Assembly: GCA_963732635.1 (NCBI GenBank)
Contig: CAVTAL010000014.1
Coordinates: 248,001 to 312,000 of the forward strand
Source: JAKFWF01 sp963732635
Lineage (GTDB): Bacteria; Pseudomonadota; Alphaproteobacteria; Rhizobiales; Hyphomicrobiaceae
Length of the DNA: 64,000 nt
Direction: 5' to 3'
Shown: positions 19,961 to 29,800 of the stretch, in pieces
Layout of the letters: each line of letters begins with the position of its first letter
Numbering within the stretch: position 1 is the stretch's first letter
Made by a program: the position numbers and the translations under genes
The notes under the pieces: generated by a model
Told to the model about the DNA's origin: nothing
Seen by the model: only the letters and a program-made list of their open reading frames with translations
Databases searched by the model: none

Positions 19961-21043
19961 ATGCTCTATGAGCTGATCAATTTCAGCGACCAGATCGCCG
20001 CGCTCAACGTCTTCCGCTACATCACCTTCCGCACCGCCAGCGCGATGATGACGGCAGGCCTGTTCGTGTTTCTGTTCGGCCCGGCGATTATCGACATTTT
20101 GCGTGTCCGCCAGGGCAAGGGCCAGCCGATCCGCGAAGACGGGCCGAAAACCCATCTGGCCAAGCGCGGCACGCCCACCATGGGCGGCCTGATGATCCTA
20201 GGCGGCGTCACCGTATCGACGTTGCTTTGGGCCAACCTTTCGAACGCCTACGTCTGGGTGGTGCTTGCCGTCACTCTGTCTTACGGCGCGATCGGCTTCT
20301 ACGACGACTACTTGAAAGTCACCAAGCGCACCACCGACGGCTTCTCGACCCGCATCCGTCTGGGGCTCGAACTGCTGGTTGCGGCGGTCGCCACCTACGC
20401 CATCATGAAGTTGTCGGCGCAGCAGTTTTCCGGCCGGCTGGCGGTGCCGTTCCTCAAGAACATGTTGATCGACCTCGGGCCGTTTTTCGTGATCTTCGGT
20501 GTGATCGTCATCGCGGGCTCCGGCAATGCGGTCAACCTGACCGACGGCCTCGACGGCCTCGCCATCGTGCCGGTGATGATCGCCGCCGCCGCCTTCGGCA
20601 TTTTCGCCTATGTCGCCGGCCGCTTCGACTGGGCGCGCTATCTGCAGGTGCACTACATCGCCGGCACGGGTGAATTGGCGATCATATGCGGCGCGCTGAT
20701 CGGAGCCGGCCTCGGCTTTCTATGGTTCAACGCGCCACCGGCGATGATCTTCATGGGCGATACCGGTTCGCTGGCTCTTGGCGGCGCGCTCGGCACCATC
20801 GCGGTCGCGACCAAGCACGAGATCGTGCTGGCGGTGGTCGGCGGCCTGTTCGTGCTGGAGGCGCTGTCGGTGATTATCCAGGTGGCATCATTCAAGATGA
20901 CCGGCAAGCGCGTGTTCCGAATGGCGCCGCTCCATCACCACTTCGAGCAGAAGGGCTGGGCGGAAGCGACCGTGGTCGTCCGCTTCTGGATCATCTCGGT
21001 GTGTCTGGCGCTGATCGGGCTGGCGACGTTGAAGCTGCGGTAA
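19961..21043 (+). CDS. mraY: Phospho-N-acetylmuramoyl-pentapeptide-transferase MraY
   Basis: MraY transfers phospho-MurNAc-pentapeptide to undecaprenyl phosphate, making lipid I in the inner membrane. The 360-residue polytopic product has normal length and about ten membrane segments. Family motifs are intact: KRGTPTMGGLMIL, IGFYDDYLKVTKR with the acidic pair, NAVNLTDGLDGLAIVP, MGDTGSLALGGALG and the PLHHHFEQKGW histidine motif. It is the last gene of the cell wall cluster here: murD, ftsW and murG, which usually follow, are absent, and a palindromic repeat starts 12 bases after the stop. Confidence 0.97.
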   Translation: MLYELINFSDQIAALNVFRYITFRTASAMMTAGLFVFLFGPAIIDILRVRQGKGQPIREDGPKTHLAKRGTPTMGGLMILGGVTVSTLLWANLSNAYVWVVLAVTLSYGAIGFYDDYLKVTKRTTDGFSTRIRLGLELLVAAVATYAIMKLSAQQFSGRLAVPFLKNMLIDLGPFFVIFGVIVIAGSGNAVNLTDGLDGLAIVPVMIAAAAFGIFAYVAGRFDWARYLQVHYIAGTGELAIICGALIGAGLGFLWFNAPPAMIFMGDTGSLALGGALGTIAVATKHEIVLAVVGGLFVLEALSVIIQVASFKMTGKRVFRMAPLHHHFEQKGWAEATVVVRFWIISVCLALIGLATLKLR

Positions 21044-21054
21044 GTCGCAAAGTC

Positions 21055-21143
21055 GTAGGGTGCAATAGCGAAGCGTATTGCACCAGCCGCATCCATCGAG
21101 TTTGCGGCATGGCGCAATACGGCTGGCGCCTATTGCGCCCTAC
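21055..21143. repeat. REP-like palindromic repeat after mraY
   Basis: GTAGGGTGCAATA at 21055-21067 pairs with TATTGCGCCCTAC at 21131-21143 with a single G-T mismatch. Inside, GCGTATTGCACC (21073-21084) pairs with most of GGCGCAATACGG (21111-21122). The layout matches the repeat at 6573-6700 in style but has a different core. It sits exactly where the division cluster is interrupted. Confidence 0.7.
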
Positions 21144-21157
21144 AGGCCCGATCGAAC

Positions 21158-21574
21158 TTACCGCCCCAGGTTGAACTGTGCCGATCCGCCGCCGCCGCTC
21201 AGAGAAGCGTGCAGTGAATTGCCGTTCAAGGTGACATTGATCGAACCCGAGACGCCATACTCGGCGTTGTTGAACTCGCCGGAGAAGCGATTACCGCCAG
21301 TGCGCTGGAGTTGGGCGGTCTGCTCGATTCGGGCCGACGGCGTGGCGCACACGGCGCTCATCGTATAGGTGCTGCCACCGCGCTTGCGGATGCTCGCCCG
21401 GCAACGCGCCCGCTCGGAATCGCCCGAGGGAAATCGCACGGTGCCGCCACCGCTCCAGGAGCCTTCTAGTGCGGCTGGTTCGGCCACCGCTGAGCCACTC
21501 GATGCGGTCATGGCTGCCATCGACGCCAATCCCAACACGCCAACAACAATCGCGCGTAGTCCGTGCTTGTTCAT
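21158..21574 (-). CDS. Small exported protein of unknown function
   Basis: From the ATG at 21574 the product has 138 residues, with a signal peptide (MNKHGLRAIVVGVLGLASMA onward, cleavage likely after SAVAEP or SAVA). The mature part is glycine-, serine- and arginine-rich: LEGSWSGGGTVRFPSGDSER, two cysteines (CRAS, CAT) that could form a disulphide, and a C-terminal beta-like stretch GSINVTLNGNSLHASLSGGG. I recall similar proteins annotated only as hypothetical in Rhizobiales. An ATG at 21583 would add three residues. It ends 14 bases from the palindromic repeat. Confidence 0.65.
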   Translation of the reverse strand: MNKHGLRAIVVGVLGLASMAAMTASSGSAVAEPAALEGSWSGGGTVRFPSGDSERARCRASIRKRGGSTYTMSAVCATPSARIEQTAQLQRTGGNRFSGEFNNAEYGVSGSINVTLNGNSLHASLSGGGGSAQFNLGR

Positions 21575-21707
21575 TGGAGACATCCCGAGTTGCTGCGCAG
21601 AATCGCTAATCGATGATTGAACTTGGTGCAGCAACTGGTCAATCACATTGGTGTGACAATTAAATGTGATCAACCGGTCGCTTGTCGTGAACGGCTTGCG
21701 TAAAGCA

Positions 21708-22412
21708 TCACAGGCCTTCGGAGCCCTGGCTGGCAAGCAGCTTCAATAGCATTCGACCGGCCTCCTGGCGGTGCCGGCGGTGAATATCGAAGGCGCCAAC
21801 TCCATCGCGATTGCGGATGGCTAGGACCAGCGCGGCATGATCGCGGTTCGATTGCGTAGGCTTCGGCCGCAGGGTTAGCGTTTGCATGCGCGCGCGGTGC
21901 GCCTGATCGCGAAACATGGCGACGACTTGTGCCAGTCGCTTGTTGCCCGAGAGCTCGACGATCGCATTGTGAAATTCGCGGTCATGCGCCGACCAGGCGG
22001 TGAGATCGTTGCGGTCGAGCGCCTGATCCATGCCGGCCAGCGCATCATCGAGGCGCTTCAGTTGGCCGGCATTGAGCCCACGCTCGGCAACGCGGCGGGC
22101 AGCGATCGCCTCCAGCGAGGTCAGCAGTTCGTAGATCTCGCCCATGTCGCTCGCCGAAACCGGCAGCACGCGGGCGCCGTGCCTTGGCTTGACCTCGACT
22201 AACCGCTCGTCGCTGAGCCGGATCAAGGCTTCGCGCACCGGGGTGCGGCTCATGCCCAATTCGTCGGCAAGCGTCTGCTCGAGGTATTGGGCGCCGGCTG
22301 GCATCTCGTTTTCGAGGATGCGTCGGCGCAACTCCTCGTAGGCACGCGCTGTCTGCGAGCGGCGATTGGCCGTCGAATAACGCGGTGTCGCCGCAACGCC
22401 GCTGCGTTTCAT
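21708..22412 (-). CDS. GntR family transcriptional regulator, FadR/FCD subfamily
   Basis: The 234-residue product has an N-terminal winged helix-turn-helix (about residues 22-85: YEELRRRILENEMPAGAQYL, LADELGMSRTPVREALIRL, VEVKPRHGARVLPVS) and an all-helical FCD effector domain (about 90-225) with the metal/ligand positions Asp and His in SAHDREFHNAIVELSGN. Such regulators usually repress adjacent catabolic genes and release DNA when the substrate binds. The start ATG at 22412 gives the expected N-terminus. It is divergent from the FAH-family, cupin and EamA genes, which it likely controls. Confidence 0.9.
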   Translation of the reverse strand: MKRSGVAATPRYSTANRRSQTARAYEELRRRILENEMPAGAQYLEQTLADELGMSRTPVREALIRLSDERLVEVKPRHGARVLPVSASDMGEIYELLTSLEAIAARRVAERGLNAGQLKRLDDALAGMDQALDRNDLTAWSAHDREFHNAIVELSGNKRLAQVVAMFRDQAHRARMQTLTLRPKPTQSNRDHAALVLAIRNRDGVGAFDIHRRHRQEAGRMLLKLLASQGSEGL

Positions 22413-22593
22413 GGACTCCCGATCCTCTGGCCGCTGTCCGGCCATGTTATTGGCAATGCACCCATCGCTCTTTGCGCTGGCTGAGAGGGTGCAATAGCAT
22501 TGTCTCTGCTCGAATGCTCGACCATGATGCGGCCGTGCATTGCGACAAGTCAAACAGGCGATTGCAACGCCGAAGACCGGACCGGAGGAAACG

Positions 22594-23775
22594 ATGCGCG
22601 CACGCGTGACGCAAGCCCTGACATTACCCAGCGACGGAACCGATGGGGCGCTGGCCGGCCGGGTCTGGCGGCCAGATGTGCAAGGGCCGGCCGTGGTAGC
22701 GATCCGCGCTGGCGGCACAATCGACATTTCAACCGCGGCCGCCACCATGCGCGACCTCTGCGAGACTGCCGATCCAGCCGCAATCGTACGCACCGCGCCT
22801 GGCGAGAACCTCGGATCGCTAGCCGATATCCTGGCCAATACCCCGGAAGCCCTGCGCGATCCGAAGAAGCCGTGGCTGTTAACTCCGATCGATCTGCAAG
22901 CCGTCAAGGCCGCTGGCGTCACCTTCCCACGGTCGATGCTGGAACGGGTAATCGAGGAGCAGGCCAAGGGTTCGCCGGAAAAAGCCCATGCCATCCGTGC
23001 CACCGTCGAAAAGCAACTGGGTGGCAACCTGCGTTCACTCAAACCCGGTTCGGCTCAGGCATTGGAACTCAAGCGCGTGCTGATCGAGCAGGGCGCGTGG
23101 TCGCAATACCTCGAGGTCGGCATCGGCGAGGACGCCGAGATCTTCACCAAGGCGCAGCCAATGAGCGCCGTCGGCCACGGCATGGACGCGGGCCTGCATC
23201 CGCGATCGACCTGGAACAACCCTGAGCCCGAGGTGGTGCTGGCGGTGTCGTCGAAAGGCCTGATCGTCGGCGCGACGCTCGGCAACGACGTCAACCTGCG
23301 CGACTTCGAGGGCCGCTCGGCGCTGCTGCTGTCGAAGGCCAAGGACAACAATGCCTCGGCTGCGATCGGTCCGTTCATCCGCTTCTTCGATGGCAAATTC
23401 ACCCTCGACACCGTGCGCAAGATCGAGGTCCGCCTCACCGTCGATGGCACCGACGAATTCCGCCTCAACGGCCAATCGTCGATGTCGGAGATCGCGCGCG
23501 ACCCGGCCGAACTGGTCGGCGAACTGCTGAACGCCACCCACCAGTACCCGGATGGCGCCGTGCTCTACCTCGGCACCATGTTCGCGCCAACCAAGGACCG
23601 CGATGCGCCGGGCATGGGCTTCACCCACCACGACGGCGATATCGTCACCATTCACGCCACTGAACTCGGCAGCCTCACCAACCGGATGACCATGTCCGAC
23701 AAGGCCGCGCCGTGGACGTTCGGTGTTGCCGACTTGATGCGTAACCTGGCCCGCCGCGGGCTCCTCAAAACCTGA
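22594..23775 (+). CDS. Fumarylacetoacetate hydrolase (FAH) family protein
   Basis: FAH-fold enzymes act on 2-keto acids or diketones with a divalent metal. The 393-residue product carries the family core in its second half: NNPEPEVVLAVSSKGLIVGA, LGNDVNLRDFEGRSALLLSK and KDNNASAAIGPFIR; the acidic metal ligands of the EPE region are present. The N-terminal half is specific to the long subgroup that includes sugar-acid dehydratases (2-keto-3-deoxy pentonate type). The start at 22594 follows GGAGG by five bases. It heads a probable operon with cupin and EamA genes and is divergent from a GntR regulator. The substrate is unknown. Confidence 0.85.
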   Translation: MRARVTQALTLPSDGTDGALAGRVWRPDVQGPAVVAIRAGGTIDISTAAATMRDLCETADPAAIVRTAPGENLGSLADILANTPEALRDPKKPWLLTPIDLQAVKAAGVTFPRSMLERVIEEQAKGSPEKAHAIRATVEKQLGGNLRSLKPGSAQALELKRVLIEQGAWSQYLEVGIGEDAEIFTKAQPMSAVGHGMDAGLHPRSTWNNPEPEVVLAVSSKGLIVGATLGNDVNLRDFEGRSALLLSKAKDNNASAAIGPFIRFFDGKFTLDTVRKIEVRLTVDGTDEFRLNGQSSMSEIARDPAELVGELLNATHQYPDGAVLYLGTMFAPTKDRDAPGMGFTHHDGDIVTIHATELGSLTNRMTMSDKAAPWTFGVADLMRNLARRGLLKT

Positions 23776-23789
23776 ACGGAGATACGACC

Positions 23790-24167
23790 ATGGCACTCGT
23801 CACACCCGGCGCGAAAAACCACGAAGGGCTCGGTGCTCTTGCCTCCCGCTATGTCGATGTCGAAAGCATGCCGTGGGTGCCGACCCGTTGGCCCGGCGTC
23901 GACCTCAAGGTGCTGATGGAGGACAAGGAAACCGGTCTTTTGACCGCCCTGACGCGGTTCGCCCCTGGCGCCACATTGCCCGACCACGAGCATGTCGAGA
24001 TCGAACAAAGTTACATCGTCGAGGGTTCGCTCGCCGACCACGAGGGCGTCGCCACCAAGGGCAATTACGTGTGGCGTCCAGGCGGCAGCCGGCACACCGC
24101 GCATGCCAAGGATGGCTGCATTGCGCTATCGTTCTTCCTCAAGCCGAACAAGTTCTTCGACAAGTAG
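23790..24167 (+). CDS. Cupin domain protein
   Basis: A single-domain cupin of 125 residues. The metal-binding motif is visible as LPDHEHVEIEQSYIVEGSL followed later by GGSRHTAHA, giving the usual two histidines, one glutamate and a further histidine. It resembles the ChrR-like cupins. It begins 14 bases after the FAH-family gene, with GGAG upstream, so it is probably in the same transcript. It could be a small dioxygenase, isomerase or sensor; there is no stronger clue. Confidence 0.85.
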   Translation: MALVTPGAKNHEGLGALASRYVDVESMPWVPTRWPGVDLKVLMEDKETGLLTALTRFAPGATLPDHEHVEIEQSYIVEGSLADHEGVATKGNYVWRPGGSRHTAHAKDGCIALSFFLKPNKFFDK

Positions 24168-24215
24168 CAGCACAGCAGCGACGCCACGCGGCGCGCAATC
24201 GAGGCATCGGCCGTC

Positions 24216-25139
24216 GTGACACAGCAAGCACTCGCGGACACGGCCGGTTCGGCACGCAGCGGCTACCTGCGTGGCTGCGCCCTCGTCATCCTTGGCGGGC
24301 TGGTGCTGAGCCTCGGCGTGTTCTGCATTCGCAACGCCAGCGTGAGCAACGCCTGGCAATATATTTTCTGGCGCGCGCTCGGCTTCACGGCGGCGCTGGT
24401 CGCGGTCGCATGGTTGCGCGATCACCGCAGCCCGATCAGGCAATTGGCCGGACTCGGTCGTTGGGCCTGGGTGGCGGCGATCTGCATGGCGCTTAGCCAG
24501 GTTACGTTCGTCTCCTCGATCAAGGCCGCGACCTTCGCCGAAGTGTTCTTGATCTGCTCGCTGGCTCCCGTCATCACCGCCGCACTTGCTTGGCCACTAC
24601 TGAAGGAGCGCATCGGCTGGATCACGGTCATCGCCGTGATACTCGGCATCGCCGGCGTCGTGGTGATGACCGGCGGCGAGCTGCACGCGACCAACGTCAT
24701 CGGCCAGTTCATAGCGCTGATATCGGCCTTGGCCTTCGCCGGATATACCCTGTGCACGCGCGGCTCGCGACCGCAGGACCTCGACGCGGCATTGATCGGC
24801 GTTGGCATTCTCACCGCATTGGCCGGCGCTATCGCGACGACGCTGTTGGGTCTGCCGTTGATGGCGACGCCGCTGGAATCGGCAATCGCATTCGGTCATG
24901 GTGCGGTTCTGCTGGCGGCGGGGCTGTTTCTGTTCGGCCAGGGCTCGCGGTTCGTTCCGGCCGTGACGTTCACCCTGCTGGCTCAGGCCGAAGCGGTACT
25001 GTCGCCGCTGTGGGGCTTCCTGTTCTTCGCCGAAACGCCGACGCAGGCGACCGTCTTCGGCGGCGCGCTGATCCTGACCGCCGTCCTCATTCAGGCACTG
25101 GCGGGAACCAAGCCGCTGAAACCGATGTCGCAGGGTTGA
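24216..25139 (+). CDS. EamA/DMT family transporter
   Basis: A 307-residue inner-membrane protein with ten hydrophobic segments arranged as two EamA repeats, characteristic of drug/metabolite exporters. GGLVLSLGVFCIRNASVS is in the first segment and FVSSIKAATFAEVFLICSLA, with LLKERIGW, in the first repeat; the second repeat ends with FLFFAETPTQATVFGGALIL. The start is GTG at 24216; no clear ribosome site is seen. It follows the cupin gene by 48 bases on the same strand. It probably moves the substrate or product of the adjacent FAH/cupin enzymes, but this is inferred. Confidence 0.88.
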   Translation: MTQQALADTAGSARSGYLRGCALVILGGLVLSLGVFCIRNASVSNAWQYIFWRALGFTAALVAVAWLRDHRSPIRQLAGLGRWAWVAAICMALSQVTFVSSIKAATFAEVFLICSLAPVITAALAWPLLKERIGWITVIAVILGIAGVVVMTGGELHATNVIGQFIALISALAFAGYTLCTRGSRPQDLDAALIGVGILTALAGAIATTLLGLPLMATPLESAIAFGHGAVLLAAGLFLFGQGSRFVPAVTFTLLAQAEAVLSPLWGFLFFAETPTQATVFGGALILTAVLIQALAGTKPLKPMSQG

Positions 25140-25158
25140 CGGATTTAGAACATCCGTC
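25138..25158 (+). terminator. Small hairpin at the end of the EamA gene
   Basis: GACGGAT (25138-25144) and ATCCGTC (25152-25158) form a perfect seven-base stem that begins inside the stop codon. There is no T-run, so it is a weak terminator at most. It may separate the FAH-cupin-EamA unit from soxB. Confidence 0.35.
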
Positions 25159-25265
25159 AGCCCGCAGGTGTCGCCCGCACGATGGTCCTGTTGGCAATTC
25201 GGCGCTACCAGTGCGGGGAGCACCAGATCAGTATTGGACGATCAGTCAGGGACGCCCGCCCCATC

Positions 25266-26516
25266 ATGCATTTCTCGTTCATTCAGCTCCTGCGCCATGC
25301 CTTCTCGGCCCACCAGAACTGGGACCGTCAATGGCGCGCGCCGGAACCGAAAGCCGCCTACGACGCGATCATCGTCGGCGCCGGCGGCCACGGGCTCGCC
25401 ACCGCCTACTACCTCGCCAGCGAGCACGGGATGCGCAACATCGCGGTCCTGGAGAAGGGTTGGCTCGGCGGCGGCAATACCGGGCGAAACACCACGATCA
25501 TCCGCTCGAACTACCTCTATGACGAGAGCGCGGCGATCTACGACCACGCACTGAAGTTGTGGGAAGGCCTATCGGGCGCGCTGAACTACAACGTCATGTA
25601 TTCACCGCGCGGCGTGCTGATGCTGGCGCACAACCACCATGATGTGATGAGTTTCAAGCGCCACATCTACGCCAACCGGCTGAACGGCGTCGACAACGAG
25701 TGGCTCGACCTGGACCAGATCAAAGCGTTTTGCCCGGCCCTCAATCTCTCGCAAAGCATTCGTTACCCAGTGATCGGTGGCGCATTGCAGCGGCGCGGCG
25801 GCACCGCCCGGCATGATGCGGTCGCCTGGGGCTATGCCCGCGCCGCCGACGCGCTCGGCGTCGACATCATCCAGAACTGCGAGGTCACCGGCTTCAAGCG
25901 CGATGTGAGCGGCGCCATCGCCGGGGTCGAGACCACGCGCGGTTCGATTGCGACCAAGAAGGTCGGCGTGGTCGCCGCCGGTCATACCAGCGTCATCATG
26001 GCGATGGCCGGTCTGCGCATGCCGCTGGAAAGTTTCCCGCTGCAGGCGCTGGTGTCGGAGCCGGTGAAGCCGGTGTTCCCGTGCGTGGTGATGTCGAACA
26101 CCATCCACGCCTACATTTCGCAGTCGGACAAGGGTGAATTGGTGATCGGCGCCGGCACGGATCAATACGTATCCTACAGCCAACAAGGCGGTTTACACGT
26201 TACCACCCACACGCTGGATGCGATCTGCGAACTGGTACCGGAGTTCCGCCGCATGAAGATGCTGCGCAACTGGGGCGGCATTGTCGACGTCACACCCGAT
26301 CGCTCGCCGATCCTGTCGCGGACACCGGTTGCGGGGTTGTACGTCAACTGCGGCTGGGGCACCGGCGGCTTCAAGGCGACGCCAGGCTCCGGTCATGTGT
26401 TCGCCCACACCATCGCCCGCGACGAGCCACACCGCATCAACGCGCCGTTCAACCTCGACCGCTTCACCACTGGTCGGCTGATCGACGAGGCCGCCGCCGC
26501 CGCCGTCGCGCACTAA
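25266..26516 (+). CDS. soxB: Sarcosine oxidase subunit beta
   Basis: SoxB is the catalytic flavin subunit of heterotetrameric sarcosine oxidase, which demethylates sarcosine to glycine. The 416-residue product starts with the family N-terminus (LLRHAFSAHQNWDRQWRAPE), then the dinucleotide fold DAIIVGAGGHGLATAYYLAS, GNTGRNTTIIRSNY (the histidine that binds FMN covalently in characterised enzymes would lie further on), and the C-terminal GLYVNCGWGTGGFKATPGSG. The ATG at 25266 is chosen by homology; the ribosome site is weak and an ATG at 25182 is in frame. It is the first of four sox genes. Confidence 0.93.
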   Translation: MHFSFIQLLRHAFSAHQNWDRQWRAPEPKAAYDAIIVGAGGHGLATAYYLASEHGMRNIAVLEKGWLGGGNTGRNTTIIRSNYLYDESAAIYDHALKLWEGLSGALNYNVMYSPRGVLMLAHNHHDVMSFKRHIYANRLNGVDNEWLDLDQIKAFCPALNLSQSIRYPVIGGALQRRGGTARHDAVAWGYARAADALGVDIIQNCEVTGFKRDVSGAIAGVETTRGSIATKKVGVVAAGHTSVIMAMAGLRMPLESFPLQALVSEPVKPVFPCVVMSNTIHAYISQSDKGELVIGAGTDQYVSYSQQGGLHVTTHTLDAICELVPEFRRMKMLRNWGGIVDVTPDRSPILSRTPVAGLYVNCGWGTGGFKATPGSGHVFAHTIARDEPHRINAPFNLDRFTTGRLIDEAAAAAVAH

Positions 26517-26529
26517 AGGACCTGCCATC

Positions 26530-26829
26530 ATGCTGCTGATCGAATGCCCGCACTGTGGGCCGCGCGCTGAAATCGAATTCCGCTGCGGTGGCGAGGCGCA
26601 CGTCGCGCGCCCCGCCGACCCCGCTGCGTTGTCCGATGAGGCGTGGGCCGAGTTCCTGTTCCAGCGAACGAGCCCGAAGGGCGTCCATGCCGAGCGCTGG
26701 ATGCACGCGCACGGCTGCCAGCGCTGGTTCAATGCGCTGCGCGACACGGCCAGCGACCGCATCCTGGCGACCTACCCCGCCGGTCAGTCGCGGCCGGAAG
26801 TCAAGACAGTCGAGGGTGCCCCGCGATGA
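26530..26829 (+). CDS. soxD: Sarcosine oxidase subunit delta
   Basis: SoxD is the small zinc-binding subunit of heterotetrameric sarcosine oxidase. The 99-residue product begins MLLIECPHCGPRAEIEF, with the two cysteines of the zinc site, and has further ligands in WMHAHGCQRWFNALRDT. It lies 13 bases after soxB with AAAGGA upstream, and its stop overlaps the start of soxA (ATGA), the usual gene order B-D-A-G. Confidence 0.93.
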   Translation: MLLIECPHCGPRAEIEFRCGGEAHVARPADPAALSDEAWAEFLFQRTSPKGVHAERWMHAHGCQRWFNALRDTASDRILATYPAGQSRPEVKTVEGAPR

Positions 26830-29800
26830 GCGCTTCATTTCGTCTGCCCAAGGGCGGCCGCATCGACCGATCGAAGCCGATCGTGATCCGCTTCAACGGC
26901 CGCGAAGTGCCGGCATTCGAGGGCGACACGGCTGCGTCGGCACTGCTCGCCAGCGGTATCCATTTCGTTGGTCGTTCTTTCAAATACCATCGGCCGCGCG
27001 GCATCCTGAGCCACGGCTCGGACGAACCGAACGCGCTGTTCGACGTCGATCGTGGCGGCAACCGGCGCGACCCCAACAACCGCGCCGGCGTGGTCGAAGC
27101 ATTCGACGGGCTGGCGCTGAAAAGCCAAAACCATTGGCCGTCGCTGGGTCTCGACATTGGTGAGATCAACAACGCGCTCGGCGGCGTGTTCGTCGCCGGC
27201 TTCTACTACAAGACCTTCATGTGGCCGAAGGCGTTCTGGAAGCACGTCTATGAACCGGTAATCCGTGCCGCCGCTGGCCTCGGCACGGCACCGGCCGTGC
27301 CCGACCCAGAGCGCTACACCCAACGCCACGCGCACGCCGAAGTGCTGATTGTCGGCTCGGGCCCGACCGGGCTTGCAGCCGCCCTCGCCGCCTCGGCGGA
27401 CGGCGCCCAGCGCGTCATCCTGTGCGACGAGCAGGCGGAGTTCGGCGGCAGCCTGCTGCACGACGTGACCAGCGAAATCGATGGGCTGCCGGCGCAGGCA
27501 TGGCTCGATCGCACGCATCGATGACCCTGCGCGGCCGCACCAACGTCACGTGGCTCGCCCGCACCACTGCCTTCGGCTACTTCAATCACAACCACATCGC
27601 GCTCAATGAGCGCATCACCGATCACCTGCGCCAGCCGGCCGCCACGCTACCGCGTGAACGGCTTTGGCAGGTGCGCGCTGGCCGGGTCATCCTCGCCACC
27701 GGCGCGCACGAACGACCACTTGTATTCGCCGACAACGACCGGCCCGGAATCATGCTCGCCGACAGTCTGCGCGTGTTCGTCAACCGCTACGCCGTGCTGC
27801 CTGGACGGCAAGCGGTGATCGCAACCAACGGCGCGTCGGCCTATCAGGCAGCGATCGACCTGAAGCGCGCTGGCGTCGACGTCACAATTGTCGATCTGCG
27901 CCAGGATCACGAGTGCGGCCCCGAAGTGACGGCCGCGATCCACGACGGCATCGAAGTTCTCAATGGTCATACCGTCCTCGGCGCATCGGGCCGGGGTCGG
28001 GTCGACGGCCTCGTCGTCGCCCGCCTTGACGATCAGGGCGTGCCCGGCGCCCCGCGCGTGCTTGCCTGCGATTGCGTCGGCATGTCCGGCGGCTGGACGC
28101 CAGCGGTACACCTGTTCTCGCAGTCACGCGGCAAACTCAGGTTCGACACCGCGCTCGATGCGTTCGTGCCCGGCACGTCGGCGCAGGCCGAGCAGTCGGC
28201 CGGTAGTTGTCGTGGCACCTACGATCTCGCTGCCTGCCTCGCCGAGGGCGCGCACGCCGGCGGTGGCCGAACGACCGTTGCCGCGTCGCCGAGCTACACT
28301 GGCTTCCGCCCGGTGCGCATCATGCCGGCGCCGCTCGATCAGAAACCGGTCAAGGCGTTCATCGACTTCCAGAACGACGTGACGGCGAAGGACATCAAAC
28401 TCGCCGTGCGTGAAGGCTTCGAGTCGATCGAGCATGTGAAGCGTTACACCACCACCGGCATGGCGACCGATCAAGGCAAGCTCAGCAACATGAACGCGCT
28501 CGGCATCGTCGCCGGCCAGTTGGGCCGCGACATACCGGCGGTTGGCACCACGACATTCCGCCTGCCCTACACGCCGGTATCGTTCGGTGCCTTCGCTGGT
28601 CCCCATCGCGGCGAGCTGTTCGATCCGGCCCGCATCACGCCAGTCCACGACTGGGCCGTGAGCCACGGCGCCAAGTTCGAGGATGTCGGACTGTGGAAGC
28701 GGGCGTGGTATTTCCCGGCGCGCGGCGAGGACATGCACGCAGCCGTCGCCCGCGAGACCAAGGCAGTGCGCAATTCGGCCGGCATTTTCGATGCCTCGAC
28801 GCTCGGCAAGATCGAAGTGGCCGGCCCCGATGCCGCCGAATTCATGCACCGCATCTACACCAACGCCTGGTTGAAACTCGAGCCTGGCCGCTGCCGCTAC
28901 GGCCTGATGCTGAAGGAGGACGGCTACGTCTTCGACGACGGCGTCGTCGGCCGGATGACGCCTGAACTGTTTCACGTGACGACCACCACCGGCGGCGCGC
29001 CGCGTGTCCTCGCCCACATGGAAGACTACCTGCAGACCGAGTGGCCCGACCTCAAGGTCCACCTGACCTCGATTACCGAGCAGTGGGCGGTGATCGCCGT
29101 GCAGGGCCAGCGCGCCCGCGAGATCATTGCGCCATTGGTCGAGGGCATCGCGCTTGACGACGCATCGTTCCCGCACATGGCGGTGCGCACCGGCCATATC
29201 GCCGGCGTGCCGTGCCGGTTGTTCCGGGTGTCGTTCACCGGAGAACTCGGCTTCGAAATCAACGTACCGTCCGACTACGGGCAGGCAGTGTGGGAGGCCG
29301 TATACGACAGCGGCCGGCGTTTCGACCTCACGCCCTACGGCACCGAGGCGATGCACGTACTGCGGGCCGAAAAGGGCTTCATCATCGTCGGCCAGGAAAC
29401 CGACGGCACGGTGACGCCCGACGACCTGGGACTGTCAGGCCTCGTCGGCAAGACCAAGCGCGATTTCGTCGGCAAGCGTTCACTCAGCCGACCTGATGTG
29501 GTGGCGAGCGGCCGCAAACAGCTGGTCGGATTGCGCACGGTCGATCCGTCGGTGGTACTCGACGAAGGGGCCCAGATCGTCGCCGACCCGAAACAGCCGA
29601 TCCCGATCAAGATGATCGGCCATGTGACATCGAGTTACATGAGCGCCAACCTCGGCCACTCGATCGCACTCGCGCTCGTCGCCGATGGTCGCAAACGACT
29701 GAATGAGCGGTTGCATGTGACGACGCCCGGTGGCTTCACCGAGGTTGCCGTCGTCGAACCAATATTCTTCGATCCGCAAGGGGTGCGTCTGCATGCTTGA
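26826..29800 (+). CDS. soxA: Sarcosine oxidase subunit alpha (one apparent -1 indel)
   Basis: SoxA carries NAD and a folate-binding domain that accepts the formaldehyde carbon. The first part (26826 to about 27519) has a ferredoxin-like N-terminal domain with RPRGILSHGSDEPNALFDV, then VLIVGSGPTGLAAALAASA. The frame is lost near 27519 after AWLDRT and resumes with TNVTWLARTTAFGYFNHNHI; the rest has CDCVGMSGGWTPAVHLFSQS and the aminomethyltransferase (GcvT) domain with YTGF-type start, FDASTLGKIEVAGPDA, FTGELGFEINVPSDYG and YGTEAMHVLRAEKGFI. The corrected length is about 991 residues, normal for the family. It overlaps soxD and soxG. Confidence 0.93.

Noticed and set aside
22413..23042. N-terminal extension of the GntR regulator
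   Set aside because: It is antisense to the FAH-family gene and not conserved in sequence character; the ATG at 22412 gives the normal family length.
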